Below are positions 41,670-49,837 of a stretch of 64,000 bases of DNA, in pieces. The notes beneath the pieces were generated by a model. It was not told where the DNA came from and did no database searches. It was given only the letters and a program-made list of their open reading frames with translations. Position 1 is the first letter of the stretch, and each line of letters opens with the position of its first letter. The stretch is from Emcibacteraceae bacterium. Lineage in GTDB: Bacteria > Pseudomonadota > Alphaproteobacteria > Sphingomonadales > Emcibacteraceae. A program made the position numbers and the translations under genes. Where the stretch lies: the NCBI GenBank assembly GCA_041396985.1, contig JAWKXO010000005.1:124001-188000 (forward strand), given 5' to 3'.

Positions 41670-42515
41670 TTATGAACCGGCCAGTTCTTTTGAACGGGCC
41701 TTTGCTTCTTGCATCGCCCGGCGCATAATCCGGAAAATTCCGTCATCCGCCATCAGCACATCAAGGGCGGCGGCCGTTGTCCCGCCCGGGCTGGTCACAT
41801 TTTCACGCAGTTTTGACGCGCGTTCCTCAGACTTATCAAGGAGCGCCCCGGACCCGCACACGGTTTCACGCGCCAGCCTGCGGCTTAATTCCGGGTCAAG
41901 GCCGATGGCTTCCCCCGCTGCCGCCATCGCTTCCACCATGGCAAAGACATAGGCCGGACCACTGCCGCTTAAAGCGGTAACTGCATCCATAAGGTTTTCA
42001 TCATCAATCCATTCCACCAGCCCGACTGCCTGAAGCAGCGCTGTACAAATTTCCCGTTTTTCATCGCCAACATGGCGATTGGCACAACAAACGGTTATCC
42101 CCCGTCCGATAGCGGCCGGTGTATTGGGCATAGAACGAATGATCGCCTGATCACGGCCCAGATGATCCTCAAAATAACGGATTGTCCTGCCCGCAGCGAC
42201 CGATACAATCACATCACCTTTGATCCGGCTTGCCTTCAAGGAATCCATAACTTCGTCCATCATCTGTGGCTTAACCGCCAAAATAATGAAAGAAGGCTTT
42301 AATGTGCGGGGAAGATCCTCAAACGACTGATGAAGCTGACGATCAGCAATATCCTTGAATTCGGTCTTCACATGCTTGATATTCGGCTCAACAATATGAA
42401 TGGCTGCCCCGTCAAGTTTCCGCTTTAGCCAGCCCGTAAGCATAGCACTGCCCATTTTGCCACATCCGACCAGCAGGATCGGTTTATCACTGGTAATTGC
42501 TGATAATTTCCCCAT
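41670..42515 (-). CDS. proC: Pyrroline-5-carboxylate reductase
   Basis: The protein has 281 residues. The NAD(P)-binding motif is LLVGCGKMGSAMLTGWL. The catalytic region has RSMPNTPAAIGRGITVCCAN and the C-terminal helical domain AVTALSGSGPAYVFAMVEAM, NVTSPGGTTAAALDVL. It reduces 1-pyrroline-5-carboxylate to proline in the cytoplasm. The stop is 2 bases ahead of the YhiN start. The YbjN gene ends 8 bases upstream. Gene order ubiK-ybjN-proC is common in alphaproteobacteria. Confidence 0.93.
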   Translation of the reverse strand: MGKLSAITSDKPILLVGCGKMGSAMLTGWLKRKLDGAAIHIVEPNIKHVKTEFKDIADRQLHQSFEDLPRTLKPSFIILAVKPQMMDEVMDSLKASRIKGDVIVSVAAGRTIRYFEDHLGRDQAIIRSMPNTPAAIGRGITVCCANRHVGDEKREICTALLQAVGLVEWIDDENLMDAVTALSGSGPAYVFAMVEAMAAAGEAIGLDPELSRRLARETVCGSGALLDKSEERASKLRENVTSPGGTTAAALDVLMADDGIFRIMRRAMQEAKARSKELAGS

Positions 42516-42523
42516 CTCTACCC

Positions 42524-43024
42524 TTATGCGTTCCCAATTGTTTCAAGCATCGCCGCTTCAATTGCTTCACTGGGGGATTTTCCGCCCCAGATGACAAACT
42601 GAAACACCGGATAATAACGGTTAATTTCCGCAATCACGGTTCTCGTCACCAAATCACAAATATTGCTGACGTCAATGCCGATGGTCGGCGGTATAAGGGA
42701 ATGTCTGAACATCAGCGTTTCATCATCGCTCCAGATGCCAAAATGCCCCATATCAAGCCGTTCATTGATCCGCGCCATCACTTCGAGTACGGCGCCTCGT
42801 TTACGTTCATGAACCTTAATATCAAGTTGTCCGCTAAACTGGAGAATATTTTTATCTGATAGCCAGATATAGCGCATATGAAAATCGCACCATTCGCCAA
42901 TGACCGCAGCAACAATTTCCTCATTGCCCAGGCGCTCATAGGGCCATTCATTCTGACTGACCATAACCTCAAGCGTGTCAAGCGGGTTAGCCTGACCCTC
43001 ATGCAGTTCTTCTGTCGATAACAT
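42524..43024 (-). CDS. YbjN domain-containing protein
   Basis: The protein has 166 residues. It has the YbjN-type fold (PF10722) with NPLDTLEVMVSQNEWPYERLG at the N-terminus, GEWCDFHMRYIWLSDKNIL, a beta stretch and the conserved end HSLIPPTIGIDVSNICDLV plus YYPVFQFVIWGGKSPSEAI. The family is related to type III secretion chaperones and is described as a sensory or general stress factor, with no enzymatic activity assigned. It lies 1 base after ubiK and 8 bases ahead of proC. Confidence 0.85.
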   Translation of the reverse strand: MLSTEELHEGQANPLDTLEVMVSQNEWPYERLGNEEIVAAVIGEWCDFHMRYIWLSDKNILQFSGQLDIKVHERKRGAVLEVMARINERLDMGHFGIWSDDETLMFRHSLIPPTIGIDVSNICDLVTRTVIAEINRYYPVFQFVIWGGKSPSEAIEAAMLETIGNA

Positions 43025-43025
43025 T

Positions 43026-43292
43026 TTATTTCTTCTTTTTCTTTAAGGCGCTGATTTCTTTTTCAAGCGTTTCGATGCGTTTTGCCAGTTCGGCATTTTC
43101 GGCGCGGGCAGCAGCGGCCATTTCCTGAACCACTTCAAATTCCTCACGCGCTACCAGATCCATATCTTTCAGGATATTTTCCAGATGGGATCTTACTTTT
43201 GCTTCAAATTCCGATTTGACACCGTGAATAGTTCCGGCAGCACTCTGCCCTAATCTGGCCAGATCACTGAGTAATTTATTGTCAGATTGCAC
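43026..43292 (-). CDS. ubiK: Accessory factor UbiK family protein
   Basis: The protein has 88 residues and belongs to the YqiC/BMFP family. LLSDLARLGQSAAGTIHGVK is the N-terminal conserved helix, VREEFEVVQEMAAAARAENAELAK the second, and the C-terminus is a coiled coil ending in KKKKK. UbiK aids aerobic ubiquinone synthesis by binding UbiJ and membranes. It is the first gene of the run ubiK-ybjN-proC-yhiN and lies divergent from lgt across about 180 bases, as commonly seen in alphaproteobacteria. Confidence 0.88.
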   Translation of the reverse strand: MQSDNKLLSDLARLGQSAAGTIHGVKSEFEAKVRSHLENILKDMDLVAREEFEVVQEMAAAARAENAELAKRIETLEKEISALKKKKK

Positions 43293-43474
43293 TGATAGAT
43301 CCTTTATCTTTCTATGGTCGGCTTAATGTTGAATCTCAACATCAATTTTTTGCACTATGGCGGAACATTGAGGGGTTGCCAAGTCTTCTTAAATATGGGA
43401 CAAGTCTGCTCATAACCACTCAAACGTGTAATGCTTTGTTTTGCTTGGTTTTCATTGGTTAATGGCAGAATTTT

Positions 43475-44293
43475 ATGATTGAATATTTATTTTCCGCAAC
43501 GCTGACTTACCCCAATATAGACCCGATCCTTGTTCAGTTTGGCCCGATAGCGATTCGCTGGTATTCACTTGCCTATCTTGGCGGCCTGATCTTTGGCTGG
43601 CTATATATGTCACGCCTGATCCGCGTTAAACCGGCCCCCTGCACCCAGGAACAGGTCAGCGATTATATTTTCTGGGCCATGATGGGTATTATCTTCGGCG
43701 GCCGCCTCGGCTACGTGCTTTTTTATAACCTGCCCTTTTATTTATCCAACCCCGGTAAAATCATTGCTGTCTGGGACGGCGGAATGTCATTTCACGGCGG
43801 GTTTCTTGGTGTCTGTGTCAGCACCATCCTATATTGTCGCAAGCATAAAATTCCGCTCTTTCGCTTTGCCGATATCATTGCCTGCGCCTCGCCAATTGGT
43901 TTAATGCTCGGCCGTTTTGCCAATTTCGTCAATGGCGAATTATATGGCCGTGTGACCAATGCACCGCTTGGAATGGTTTTCCCTCATGGTGGCCCGCTGC
44001 CCCGCCACCCAAGCCAGCTTTATGAAGCCGTTCTGGAAGGGTTTCTACTGTTTTTTGTGCTTTATTTCGTCTTTCATTTTACCAAAGCGCGCCATAAACC
44101 GGGCATGATTACCGGTCTTTTCATTATCGGTTATGCTATGGCCCGTACTTTTGTCGAACAGTTCCGGGAACCCGACAGCCAGCTTGGATTTTTATTCGGC
44201 ACCCATAGCCTGACCATGGGGCAAACCTTAAGCGCACCAATGATCCTTTTTGGTCTTTATCTTATTTTCCGGCCAAGGACGTCTTCCTTATGA
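43475..44293 (+). CDS. lgt: Prolipoprotein diacylglyceryl transferase
   Basis: The protein has 272 residues and seven membrane helices. The family motifs are present: FGPIAIRWYSLAYLGGLIFG at the start, GGRLGYVLFYNL, GGMSFHGGFLGV and the signature LGRFANFVNGELYGR. It transfers diacylglycerol from phosphatidylglycerol to the lipobox cysteine of prolipoproteins in the inner membrane; candidate substrates in this window are the proteins at 36044 and, perhaps, 27947. The stop overlaps the next start by 4 bases (ATGA). Confidence 0.95.
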   Translation: MIEYLFSATLTYPNIDPILVQFGPIAIRWYSLAYLGGLIFGWLYMSRLIRVKPAPCTQEQVSDYIFWAMMGIIFGGRLGYVLFYNLPFYLSNPGKIIAVWDGGMSFHGGFLGVCVSTILYCRKHKIPLFRFADIIACASPIGLMLGRFANFVNGELYGRVTNAPLGMVFPHGGPLPRHPSQLYEAVLEGFLLFFVLYFVFHFTKARHKPGMITGLFIIGYAMARTFVEQFREPDSQLGFLFGTHSLTMGQTLSAPMILFGLYLIFRPRTSSL

Positions 44294-45405
44294 CCCAGCC
44301 GGAAAAATCAGCGTTAAAAGATCATCTTATAAAACTGATAAAACTTCACGGCCCGATTTCGGTCAGCACCTATATGAGTGAAGCGCTCACCAATCCGCAT
44401 CATGGCTATTATGTAAAGCGTAATCCGTTTGGAAAAAGCGGCGATTTTATCACCGCCCCTGAAATAAGCCAGATGTTCGGTGAAATGATCGGGCTCTGGT
44501 TTGCCGACCTCTGGCTGAAAATGGACCGCCCCTTCCGGGTTCATCTGATCGAACTTGGCCCCGGACGGGGCACATTGATGGCTGATCTGATCCGGGTTCT
44601 TGATGTCCTGCCCGATTTTAAAAAAGCGGTCGAAATTCATCTGGTTGAGGCCTCCCCCGACCTAAAGGAAGTTCAGCAGGATAAGCTTTACCGCTTTCCC
44701 GGTAAAATCACCTGGCATGATACGGTAAAATCCGCACTTGACGCCGCCGCCGTTGATGATGAAGCCACTTTTCTGATTGCCAATGAATTTTTCGATGCCT
44801 TGCCAATCCGCCAGTTTCAGAAAGGCGAGCTTGGCTGGCATGAGCGGATGGTGACGGTCAATGAAAAAGATGACGGCCTGACCACCATGCTTTCCCCTTT
44901 CCCGCTTGAGGATCTTATTTTACCCGAAGCCGTGAAGGACGCCGAACTCCACAGCATTATTGAAGTTTCCCCCATGGCCGATTATATCACCCGGCTGATT
45001 GCCGATCACATAAGCGCCTGTTCCGGGGCAGCGCTTTTCATTGATTATGGCTATACCGACTACCGCACCGGTGAAACACTGCAGGCGGTGAAGGATCACA
45101 AATATACATTTATTTACGACGAACCGGGCTGGGCCGATCTTTCCGCGCATGTCAATTTCCGTAAAATGGCGGATATTATCGGACAAACGGGGCTAAAAAC
45201 CCTTGGCCCGGTATCCCAGGGAGATTTTCTCAATAATATGGGAATTGGCGAGCGGGCGGCCCTGCTTAGTGAAAAAGCGGATGGGGAAAAAAGAGAAACC
45301 ATTATGGGCGAGCTCGACCGGCTCACGTCCCCGAATGAAATGGGAAAATTATTTAAAGTCCTGGGAATAATTTCAGATAAAAAAATTGAAACAGCGGGGT
45401 TCTGA
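44290..45405 (+). CDS. NDUFAF7/MidA-type class I SAM methyltransferase
   Basis: The protein has 371 residues and belongs to COG1565 (PF02636). Marks are ISVSTYMSEALTNPHHGYY, GKSGDFITAPEISQMFGEMIGLW, the SAM-binding LIELGPGRGTLMADLIRV, IANEFFDALPIRQF and FIDYGYTDY. Its mitochondrial counterpart NDUFAF7 methylates an arginine of a complex I subunit during assembly; the bacterial role is assumed similar. It is translationally coupled to lgt (4-base overlap) and to pgeF (one base between stop and start). Confidence 0.93.
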   Translation: MTQPEKSALKDHLIKLIKLHGPISVSTYMSEALTNPHHGYYVKRNPFGKSGDFITAPEISQMFGEMIGLWFADLWLKMDRPFRVHLIELGPGRGTLMADLIRVLDVLPDFKKAVEIHLVEASPDLKEVQQDKLYRFPGKITWHDTVKSALDAAAVDDEATFLIANEFFDALPIRQFQKGELGWHERMVTVNEKDDGLTTMLSPFPLEDLILPEAVKDAELHSIIEVSPMADYITRLIADHISACSGAALFIDYGYTDYRTGETLQAVKDHKYTFIYDEPGWADLSAHVNFRKMADIIGQTGLKTLGPVSQGDFLNNMGIGERAALLSEKADGEKRETIMGELDRLTSPNEMGKLFKVLGIISDKKIETAGF

Positions 45406-45406
45406 A

Positions 45407-46153
45407 ATGTCTATTTATAAAAAATCGGAAAAACTGGAAAAAATAGCCAATATAAAACACGGCTTTTTCGGCCGCCTTGGTGGTGTTTCATCAGGCATTT
45501 ATCATTCCCTTAACTGCGGCACCCATTCCGGTGATGAGGCGCAGAATGTCACCAAAAACCGACTTATTGCCAGCACGACACTTCTTCCCGGGGCGGCACT
45601 TGCTGAAATCCATCAGACCCATAGCAACAAGGTCCATATATTTAATGGCGATATTCGCACCGTTGATGCCGATGCCATTGTCACCAATGAAAAAAATGTC
45701 GCCCTGTCCATTGTGACGGCCGATTGTGCCCCGGTGCTGTTTGTTGACCAGTTCGCCGCCGTGATCGGCGCTGCCCATGCCGGCTGGAAAGGGGCCAGAA
45801 ACGGTATCATCCAAAACACGATTGAAGCAATGTGCGAACTGGGCGCGGACCGCCATAATATTGTCGCGGCCATCGGCCCCTGCATCGCCCAGAAATCATA
45901 TGAAGTTGGTGAAGACCTATACAGACAAATTGATAACGACAGCTACTTTATACCCGGCCCCCGTGCGGGGCATTATCAGTTTGATCTGGAAAGCTATGTT
46001 TTTGACCGGATCTGGCAAAATGAAGTAACGAAAATTGACGCGCTGGGACTTGATACCTACCCGCACGCCAATAATTTTTTCAGCTACCGCAGGAAAACCC
46101 ATCTGGACGAACCGGATTATGGCCGGCAGATTTCAATAATAGTGCAACATTAA
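45407..46153 (+). CDS. pgeF: Polyphenol oxidase family / peptidoglycan editing factor PgeF
   Basis: The product has 248 residues from ATG 45407, preceded by GCGGGG. The Cu/Zn-binding pattern of the DUF152 family is complete: HGFFGRLGGVSSGIYHSLNCG, EIHQTHSNKVHIF, VTADCAPVLF with Cys, AAHAGWKGARNGI with His, and GPCIAQKSYEV. PgeF removes wrongly incorporated L-Ser from muropeptides in E. coli; related proteins act on purine nucleosides. It starts one base after the methyltransferase gene ends, making lgt-midA-pgeF one operon. Confidence 0.93.
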   Translation: MSIYKKSEKLEKIANIKHGFFGRLGGVSSGIYHSLNCGTHSGDEAQNVTKNRLIASTTLLPGAALAEIHQTHSNKVHIFNGDIRTVDADAIVTNEKNVALSIVTADCAPVLFVDQFAAVIGAAHAGWKGARNGIIQNTIEAMCELGADRHNIVAAIGPCIAQKSYEVGEDLYRQIDNDSYFIPGPRAGHYQFDLESYVFDRIWQNEVTKIDALGLDTYPHANNFFSYRRKTHLDEPDYGRQISIIVQH

Positions 46154-46246
46154 TGTCAAAAAAATGGTAATTGACGCTCGCTTTTTAAAAAAATATCTGT
46201 ATAAGAAAAATAACATTTCTGGAAACTCTAATGGGACTATTGAAAT

Positions 46247-47182
46247 ATGAAACTTATTTCCGGCAATAGTAATATTCCACTCGCCGAATCTATCGCAACC
46301 CATCTCGGCATGGAACTTACAAGAGCAAACATCAAAAGGTTTTCTGATCAGGAAATATGGGTCGAAATTCAGGAAAATGTCCGCGGCGAGGATGTCTATG
46401 TCATTCAGCCGACCTCTAGCCCCACCAACGACAATGTTATGGAACTGTTAATAGTCATTGATGCGCTGAAACGGGCATCGGCAAAACGGATTGTTGCTGT
46501 GATCCCCTATTTCGGTTATGCGCGTCAGGACCGTAAACCGGGGCCACGCACACCGATCAGCGCCAAACTGGTTGCAAATCTGATCACCACGGCCGGTGCC
46601 GATAAGGTTCTGACCATGGACCTCCACGCCGGACAGATTCAGGGCTTTTTTGATATCCCGACCGATAATCTTTTCGCTTCCCCTGTGTTGATTGAAGACA
46701 TCATGCAGCGTTATGCTGACCGTGAAAAGCTGATGATTGTTTCCCCTGACGTCGGCGGTGTGGTTCGCGCCCGTGCCTATGCCAGCAAAATGGGCGTGCC
46801 ACTTGCCATTATCGACAAACGCCGTGAAAAAGCCGGTGTCTCGGAAGTGATGAATGTGATCGGTGAAGTGGAAGGGTATCACTGCGTCTTTGTTGATGAC
46901 ATTGTGGATAGTGCCGGTACCCTTTGTAATGCGGCAGGAGCACTTGTTTCCCACGGCGCAAAATCGGCAAGTGCCTATGTTTCTCATGGCGTTTTCTCCG
47001 GCCCCGCCATTGAAAGGATCAACGATTCAGTGCTTGAACATGTGGTCACCACCAATTCAATTCAGGCAACTGACAGGGTCCAAGCCTGCAAAAAAATAAT
47101 CCAGATCAGCATCGCACCCCTCTTTGCCAAAGCGATCCGCCGCATCCATGAGGAAAGCTCCGTTTCCGTCCTGTTTGAATAA
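46247..47182 (+). CDS. prs: Ribose-phosphate pyrophosphokinase
   Basis: The protein has 311 residues. It has the N-terminal MKLISGNSNIPLAESIATHLG, the catalytic flexible loop YFGYARQDRKPGPRTPISAKLVA, the divalent-cation site DLHAGQIQGFFDIPTDNL, RREKAGVSEVMN and the PRPP-binding loop FVDDIVDSAGTLCNAA. It makes PRPP from ribose-5-phosphate and ATP for nucleotides, His and Trp. There are about 93 bases between pgeF and prs, enough for a promoter. prs followed by rplY, pth and ychF is a common bacterial gene order. Confidence 0.95.
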   Translation: MKLISGNSNIPLAESIATHLGMELTRANIKRFSDQEIWVEIQENVRGEDVYVIQPTSSPTNDNVMELLIVIDALKRASAKRIVAVIPYFGYARQDRKPGPRTPISAKLVANLITTAGADKVLTMDLHAGQIQGFFDIPTDNLFASPVLIEDIMQRYADREKLMIVSPDVGGVVRARAYASKMGVPLAIIDKRREKAGVSEVMNVIGEVEGYHCVFVDDIVDSAGTLCNAAGALVSHGAKSASAYVSHGVFSGPAIERINDSVLEHVVTTNSIQATDRVQACKKIIQISIAPLFAKAIRRIHEESSVSVLFE

Positions 47183-47245
47183 AAGGCTAAAAAGTAAAAA
47201 AAATCGTTGAGTTTTGCGCTTAAAGGCGTTAAAAGCGGCGCTCAT

Positions 47246-47277
47246 AAGGGTCTGTATCATCATGATCACAGGCCCTT
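47246..47277 (+). promoter_or_regulatory. Hairpin between prs and rplY
   Basis: AAGGGTCTGT (47246-47255) pairs with ACAGGCCCTT (47268-47277) as ten pairs with one T-G wobble around a 12-base loop. It is followed by TGATATTGG, not a T run, so it is not a standard terminator. It may be an RNA processing or leader element for rplY. Confidence 0.5.
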
Positions 47278-47331
47278 TGATATTGGCACCCCTGGAGGCC
47301 GGTATCAATTTTAAAATTTTGGAGAATAGCA

Positions 47332-47985
47332 ATGGCTAATACTAATAAAGTAATTAAAGCTGAAGTGCGCACCAAAGCGGGTAAGGGGTCCTCTCGTGCA
47401 ATACGTAGAGAAGGCAGAATTCCGGCAGTAATTTACGGCGCAAAAAAAGAAGTAACAAAAATCACCGTCAGCCTGATTGATATCAGGAAACTTCTGGATA
47501 CCGGTCACTTTTTAAGTTCAACTTACGACATTGAAGTTGAAGGTAAAAAACAATTGGTTCTTCCACGTGACGTACAATTCCACCCTGTGACCGACTGGCC
47601 GCTGCATGTGGATTTCCTTCGTCTGGCACAGGATGCCACAATCGCCATCCACGTACCTGTTCACTTCATCAATGAAGACGACTGCCCTGGCCTGAGAAAA
47701 GGCGGCATCATTAACGTCGTTCGTCATGACATCGAACTTTACTGTCCTGCAAACGCCATTCCGGAATCAATTACTATTGATCTTACCGGTCTTGAATTGG
47801 GTGACAGCGTCCATATTTCATCAATCACCCTGCCTAAGGGCGTAGAACCGGTTATTGATGACCGTGACTTCACCATCGCCACCATCGCGGCACCAAGCGG
47901 TCTTAAATCAGATGATTCTGATGAGGACGAGGACGAAGAGCATAGCGTAGAAGTTGAAGCAACTTCTCAGAAATCTGAGGAATAA
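47332..47985 (+). CDS. rplY: 50S ribosomal protein L25 (general stress protein Ctc type)
   Basis: The protein has 217 residues. The N-terminal 95 residues are the 5S rRNA-binding L25 domain (IKAEVRTKAGKGSSRAIRREG, IPAVIYGAKKE, STYDIEVEG), and the rest is the Ctc C-terminal beta domain (HVPVHFINEDDCPGLRKGGI, SITIDLTGLELGDSVHIS). An acidic tail (SDDSDEDEDEEHS) ends it. GGAGAATAGC precedes ATG 47332. It binds 5S rRNA in the large subunit and probably aids growth under stress. Confidence 0.95.
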   Translation: MANTNKVIKAEVRTKAGKGSSRAIRREGRIPAVIYGAKKEVTKITVSLIDIRKLLDTGHFLSSTYDIEVEGKKQLVLPRDVQFHPVTDWPLHVDFLRLAQDATIAIHVPVHFINEDDCPGLRKGGIINVVRHDIELYCPANAIPESITIDLTGLELGDSVHISSITLPKGVEPVIDDRDFTIATIAAPSGLKSDDSDEDEDEEHSVEVEATSQKSEE

Positions 47986-48012
47986 GCTTCCCTCGGAAAA
48001 AAGGATAATGCC

Positions 48013-48636
48013 ATGTTGCTGATCGTTGGCTTGGGAAATCCCGGCATCAAATACGAAAACAACCGGCATAATATTGGCTTTATGGCGGTGGATGAAATTA
48101 TCCTCCGCCATAATTTTTCTGAGCCGAAAATGAAATTTCAGGGCGCCCTTTATGAAGGAACTCTTGGCGGGGAAAAAACATTTATCCTAAAGCCCCTCAC
48201 CTTCATGAACCAGTCCGGTAAATCGGTTGGTGAAATTGCCAGTTTTTTTAAAATTCCATCAGAAGACATTTTTGTCTTTTATGATGAACTGGACATAGCA
48301 CCCGGAAAAATAAAATTCAAAACCGGCGGCGGCAATGCCGGGCATAACGGTCTTCGCAGCCTTGATCAGTTTATCAATAAAAATTATCACCGTATCCGCC
48401 TTGGCATTGGCCATCCCGGCGACAAATCAATGGTGACCGGTCATGTGCTAGGGGATTTCAGCAAAAATGACGAAAAATGGCTTGATCCGCTGCTTGATGC
48501 CGTTGGCCGCGCTGCAGACAAGCTCGTTTCACGCGACGGCATTGATTTTTTAAATGAAATTGGACTGATCCTGAAACCCAATGAAGATAAATCAAAAAAG
48601 AAAAGCAAAGACGATAATGAAAAGGAAAATGAATAA
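48013..48636 (+). CDS. pth: Peptidyl-tRNA hydrolase
   Basis: The protein has 207 residues. The N-terminus LLIVGLGNPGIKYENNRHNIGFMAVDEI carries the catalytic His in RHNIGF. Further marks are LKPLTFMNQSGKSV, VFYDELDIAPGKIKFKTGGGNAGHNGLRSLD and the RLGIGHPGDK loop. It frees tRNA from prematurely released peptidyl-tRNA. The Lys/Asp/Glu-rich tail (KSKKKSKDDNEKENE) is longer than in E. coli Pth. Its stop overlaps the ychF start by one base (TAATG). Confidence 0.95.
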   Translation: MLLIVGLGNPGIKYENNRHNIGFMAVDEIILRHNFSEPKMKFQGALYEGTLGGEKTFILKPLTFMNQSGKSVGEIASFFKIPSEDIFVFYDELDIAPGKIKFKTGGGNAGHNGLRSLDQFINKNYHRIRLGIGHPGDKSMVTGHVLGDFSKNDEKWLDPLLDAVGRAADKLVSRDGIDFLNEIGLILKPNEDKSKKKSKDDNEKENE

Positions 48637-49739
48637 TGGGATTTAAGTGTGGTATTGTTGGGCTTCCCAATGTCGGTAAATCGACCCTTTTTAATGCGCT
48701 GACTAACACCGCGCAGGCCGCCGCTGCCAATTATCCATTCTGCACGATTGAGCCCAATGTCGGTCAGGTGCCGGTGCCGGATCCGCGCCTGAACACGCTT
48801 GCTGAAATTGCCCATTCGAAACAGATCATCCCGACCCAGCTTTCCTTTGTTGATATTGCCGGGCTTGTCCGCGGCGCGTCCAAGGGCGAAGGGCTCGGCA
48901 ACCAGTTTCTGGGCAATATCCGTGAAGTCGACGCCATCATTCATGTACTCAGATGTTTTGAAAATGATGATATCACCCATGTTGAAGGAAAAATCGACCC
49001 GATTGCCGACGCGGAAACAGTTGAAACCGAATTGATGCTTTCCGATATGGAAAGCCTTGAAAAAAGAAAACCCGGCCTTGAGCGCCGTATCCGCGGTCAG
49101 GATAAGGAAGCAAAAGCGATCATGGGTATGGTCGACCGCTGTCTTACCGTTCTGGAAGAAGGAAAACCCGCCCGCAACGTCGCCGTCAAGGATGACGAAG
49201 ACCAAAAGCTGCTGGATGGATTACAGCTGATTACAACAAAACCGGTTCTTTATGTCTGTAATGTTAATGAGGAAGATACAGTGGGCGGCAACGACTTGAC
49301 CCGCCGGGTTGAGGAAAAAGCCGCAGCTGAAGGCGCCGTCACCGTTAAAATCTGCGCCTCACTGGAAGAGGAAATCGCCCAGCTTGATGACCCGGAAGAG
49401 CAGAAAATGTTTCTGGCCGATCTTGGACTTGGCGAAACCGGGCTTGGCCGGGTGATCCGTGCCGGATATGACCTGCTAAAACTGATTACTTATTTCACCA
49501 TCGGCCCTAAAGAGGCCCGTGCCTGGACCATTACGCGCAATACGAAAGCGCCAAAAGCCGCCGGTGTTATCCACACCGATTTTGAAACCGGTTTTATCCG
49601 TGCTGAAACCATTGCCTACGATGATTATGTCAAATTCGGTGGCGAAAACGGCGCAAAAGACGCCGGAAAAATGCGCCTTGAAGGAAAAGAATATATCGTC
49701 GTTGACGGCGATATCATGCATTTCCGCTTTGCCAACTAG
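48636..49739 (+). CDS. ychF: Redox-regulated ATPase YchF (Obg family)
   Basis: The protein has 367 residues. G1 is GLPNVGKSTLFNALT, G3 is VDIAGLVRGASKGEGLGNQFL, and the G4 position reads YVCNVNEED in place of NKxD, as in YchF, which prefers ATP. A TGS domain is at the C-terminus (FFTIGPKEARAWTI, AAGVIHTDFETGFIRAETIAYDDYV). It binds ribosomes and modulates the oxidative stress response. It is coupled to pth by a one-base overlap, an arrangement conserved among proteobacteria. Confidence 0.96.
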   Translation: MGFKCGIVGLPNVGKSTLFNALTNTAQAAAANYPFCTIEPNVGQVPVPDPRLNTLAEIAHSKQIIPTQLSFVDIAGLVRGASKGEGLGNQFLGNIREVDAIIHVLRCFENDDITHVEGKIDPIADAETVETELMLSDMESLEKRKPGLERRIRGQDKEAKAIMGMVDRCLTVLEEGKPARNVAVKDDEDQKLLDGLQLITTKPVLYVCNVNEEDTVGGNDLTRRVEEKAAAEGAVTVKICASLEEEIAQLDDPEEQKMFLADLGLGETGLGRVIRAGYDLLKLITYFTIGPKEARAWTITRNTKAPKAAGVIHTDFETGFIRAETIAYDDYVKFGGENGAKDAGKMRLEGKEYIVVDGDIMHFRFAN

Positions 49740-49837
49740 TACGGCTTTGCTTTAAATCGACATAAAACTGTCTTTTTTCTGAAATAGTTCTGTAAACAAA
49801 AAATGCTAGTTTCCCCTTAAAACAAGCAGGAGCAAGC

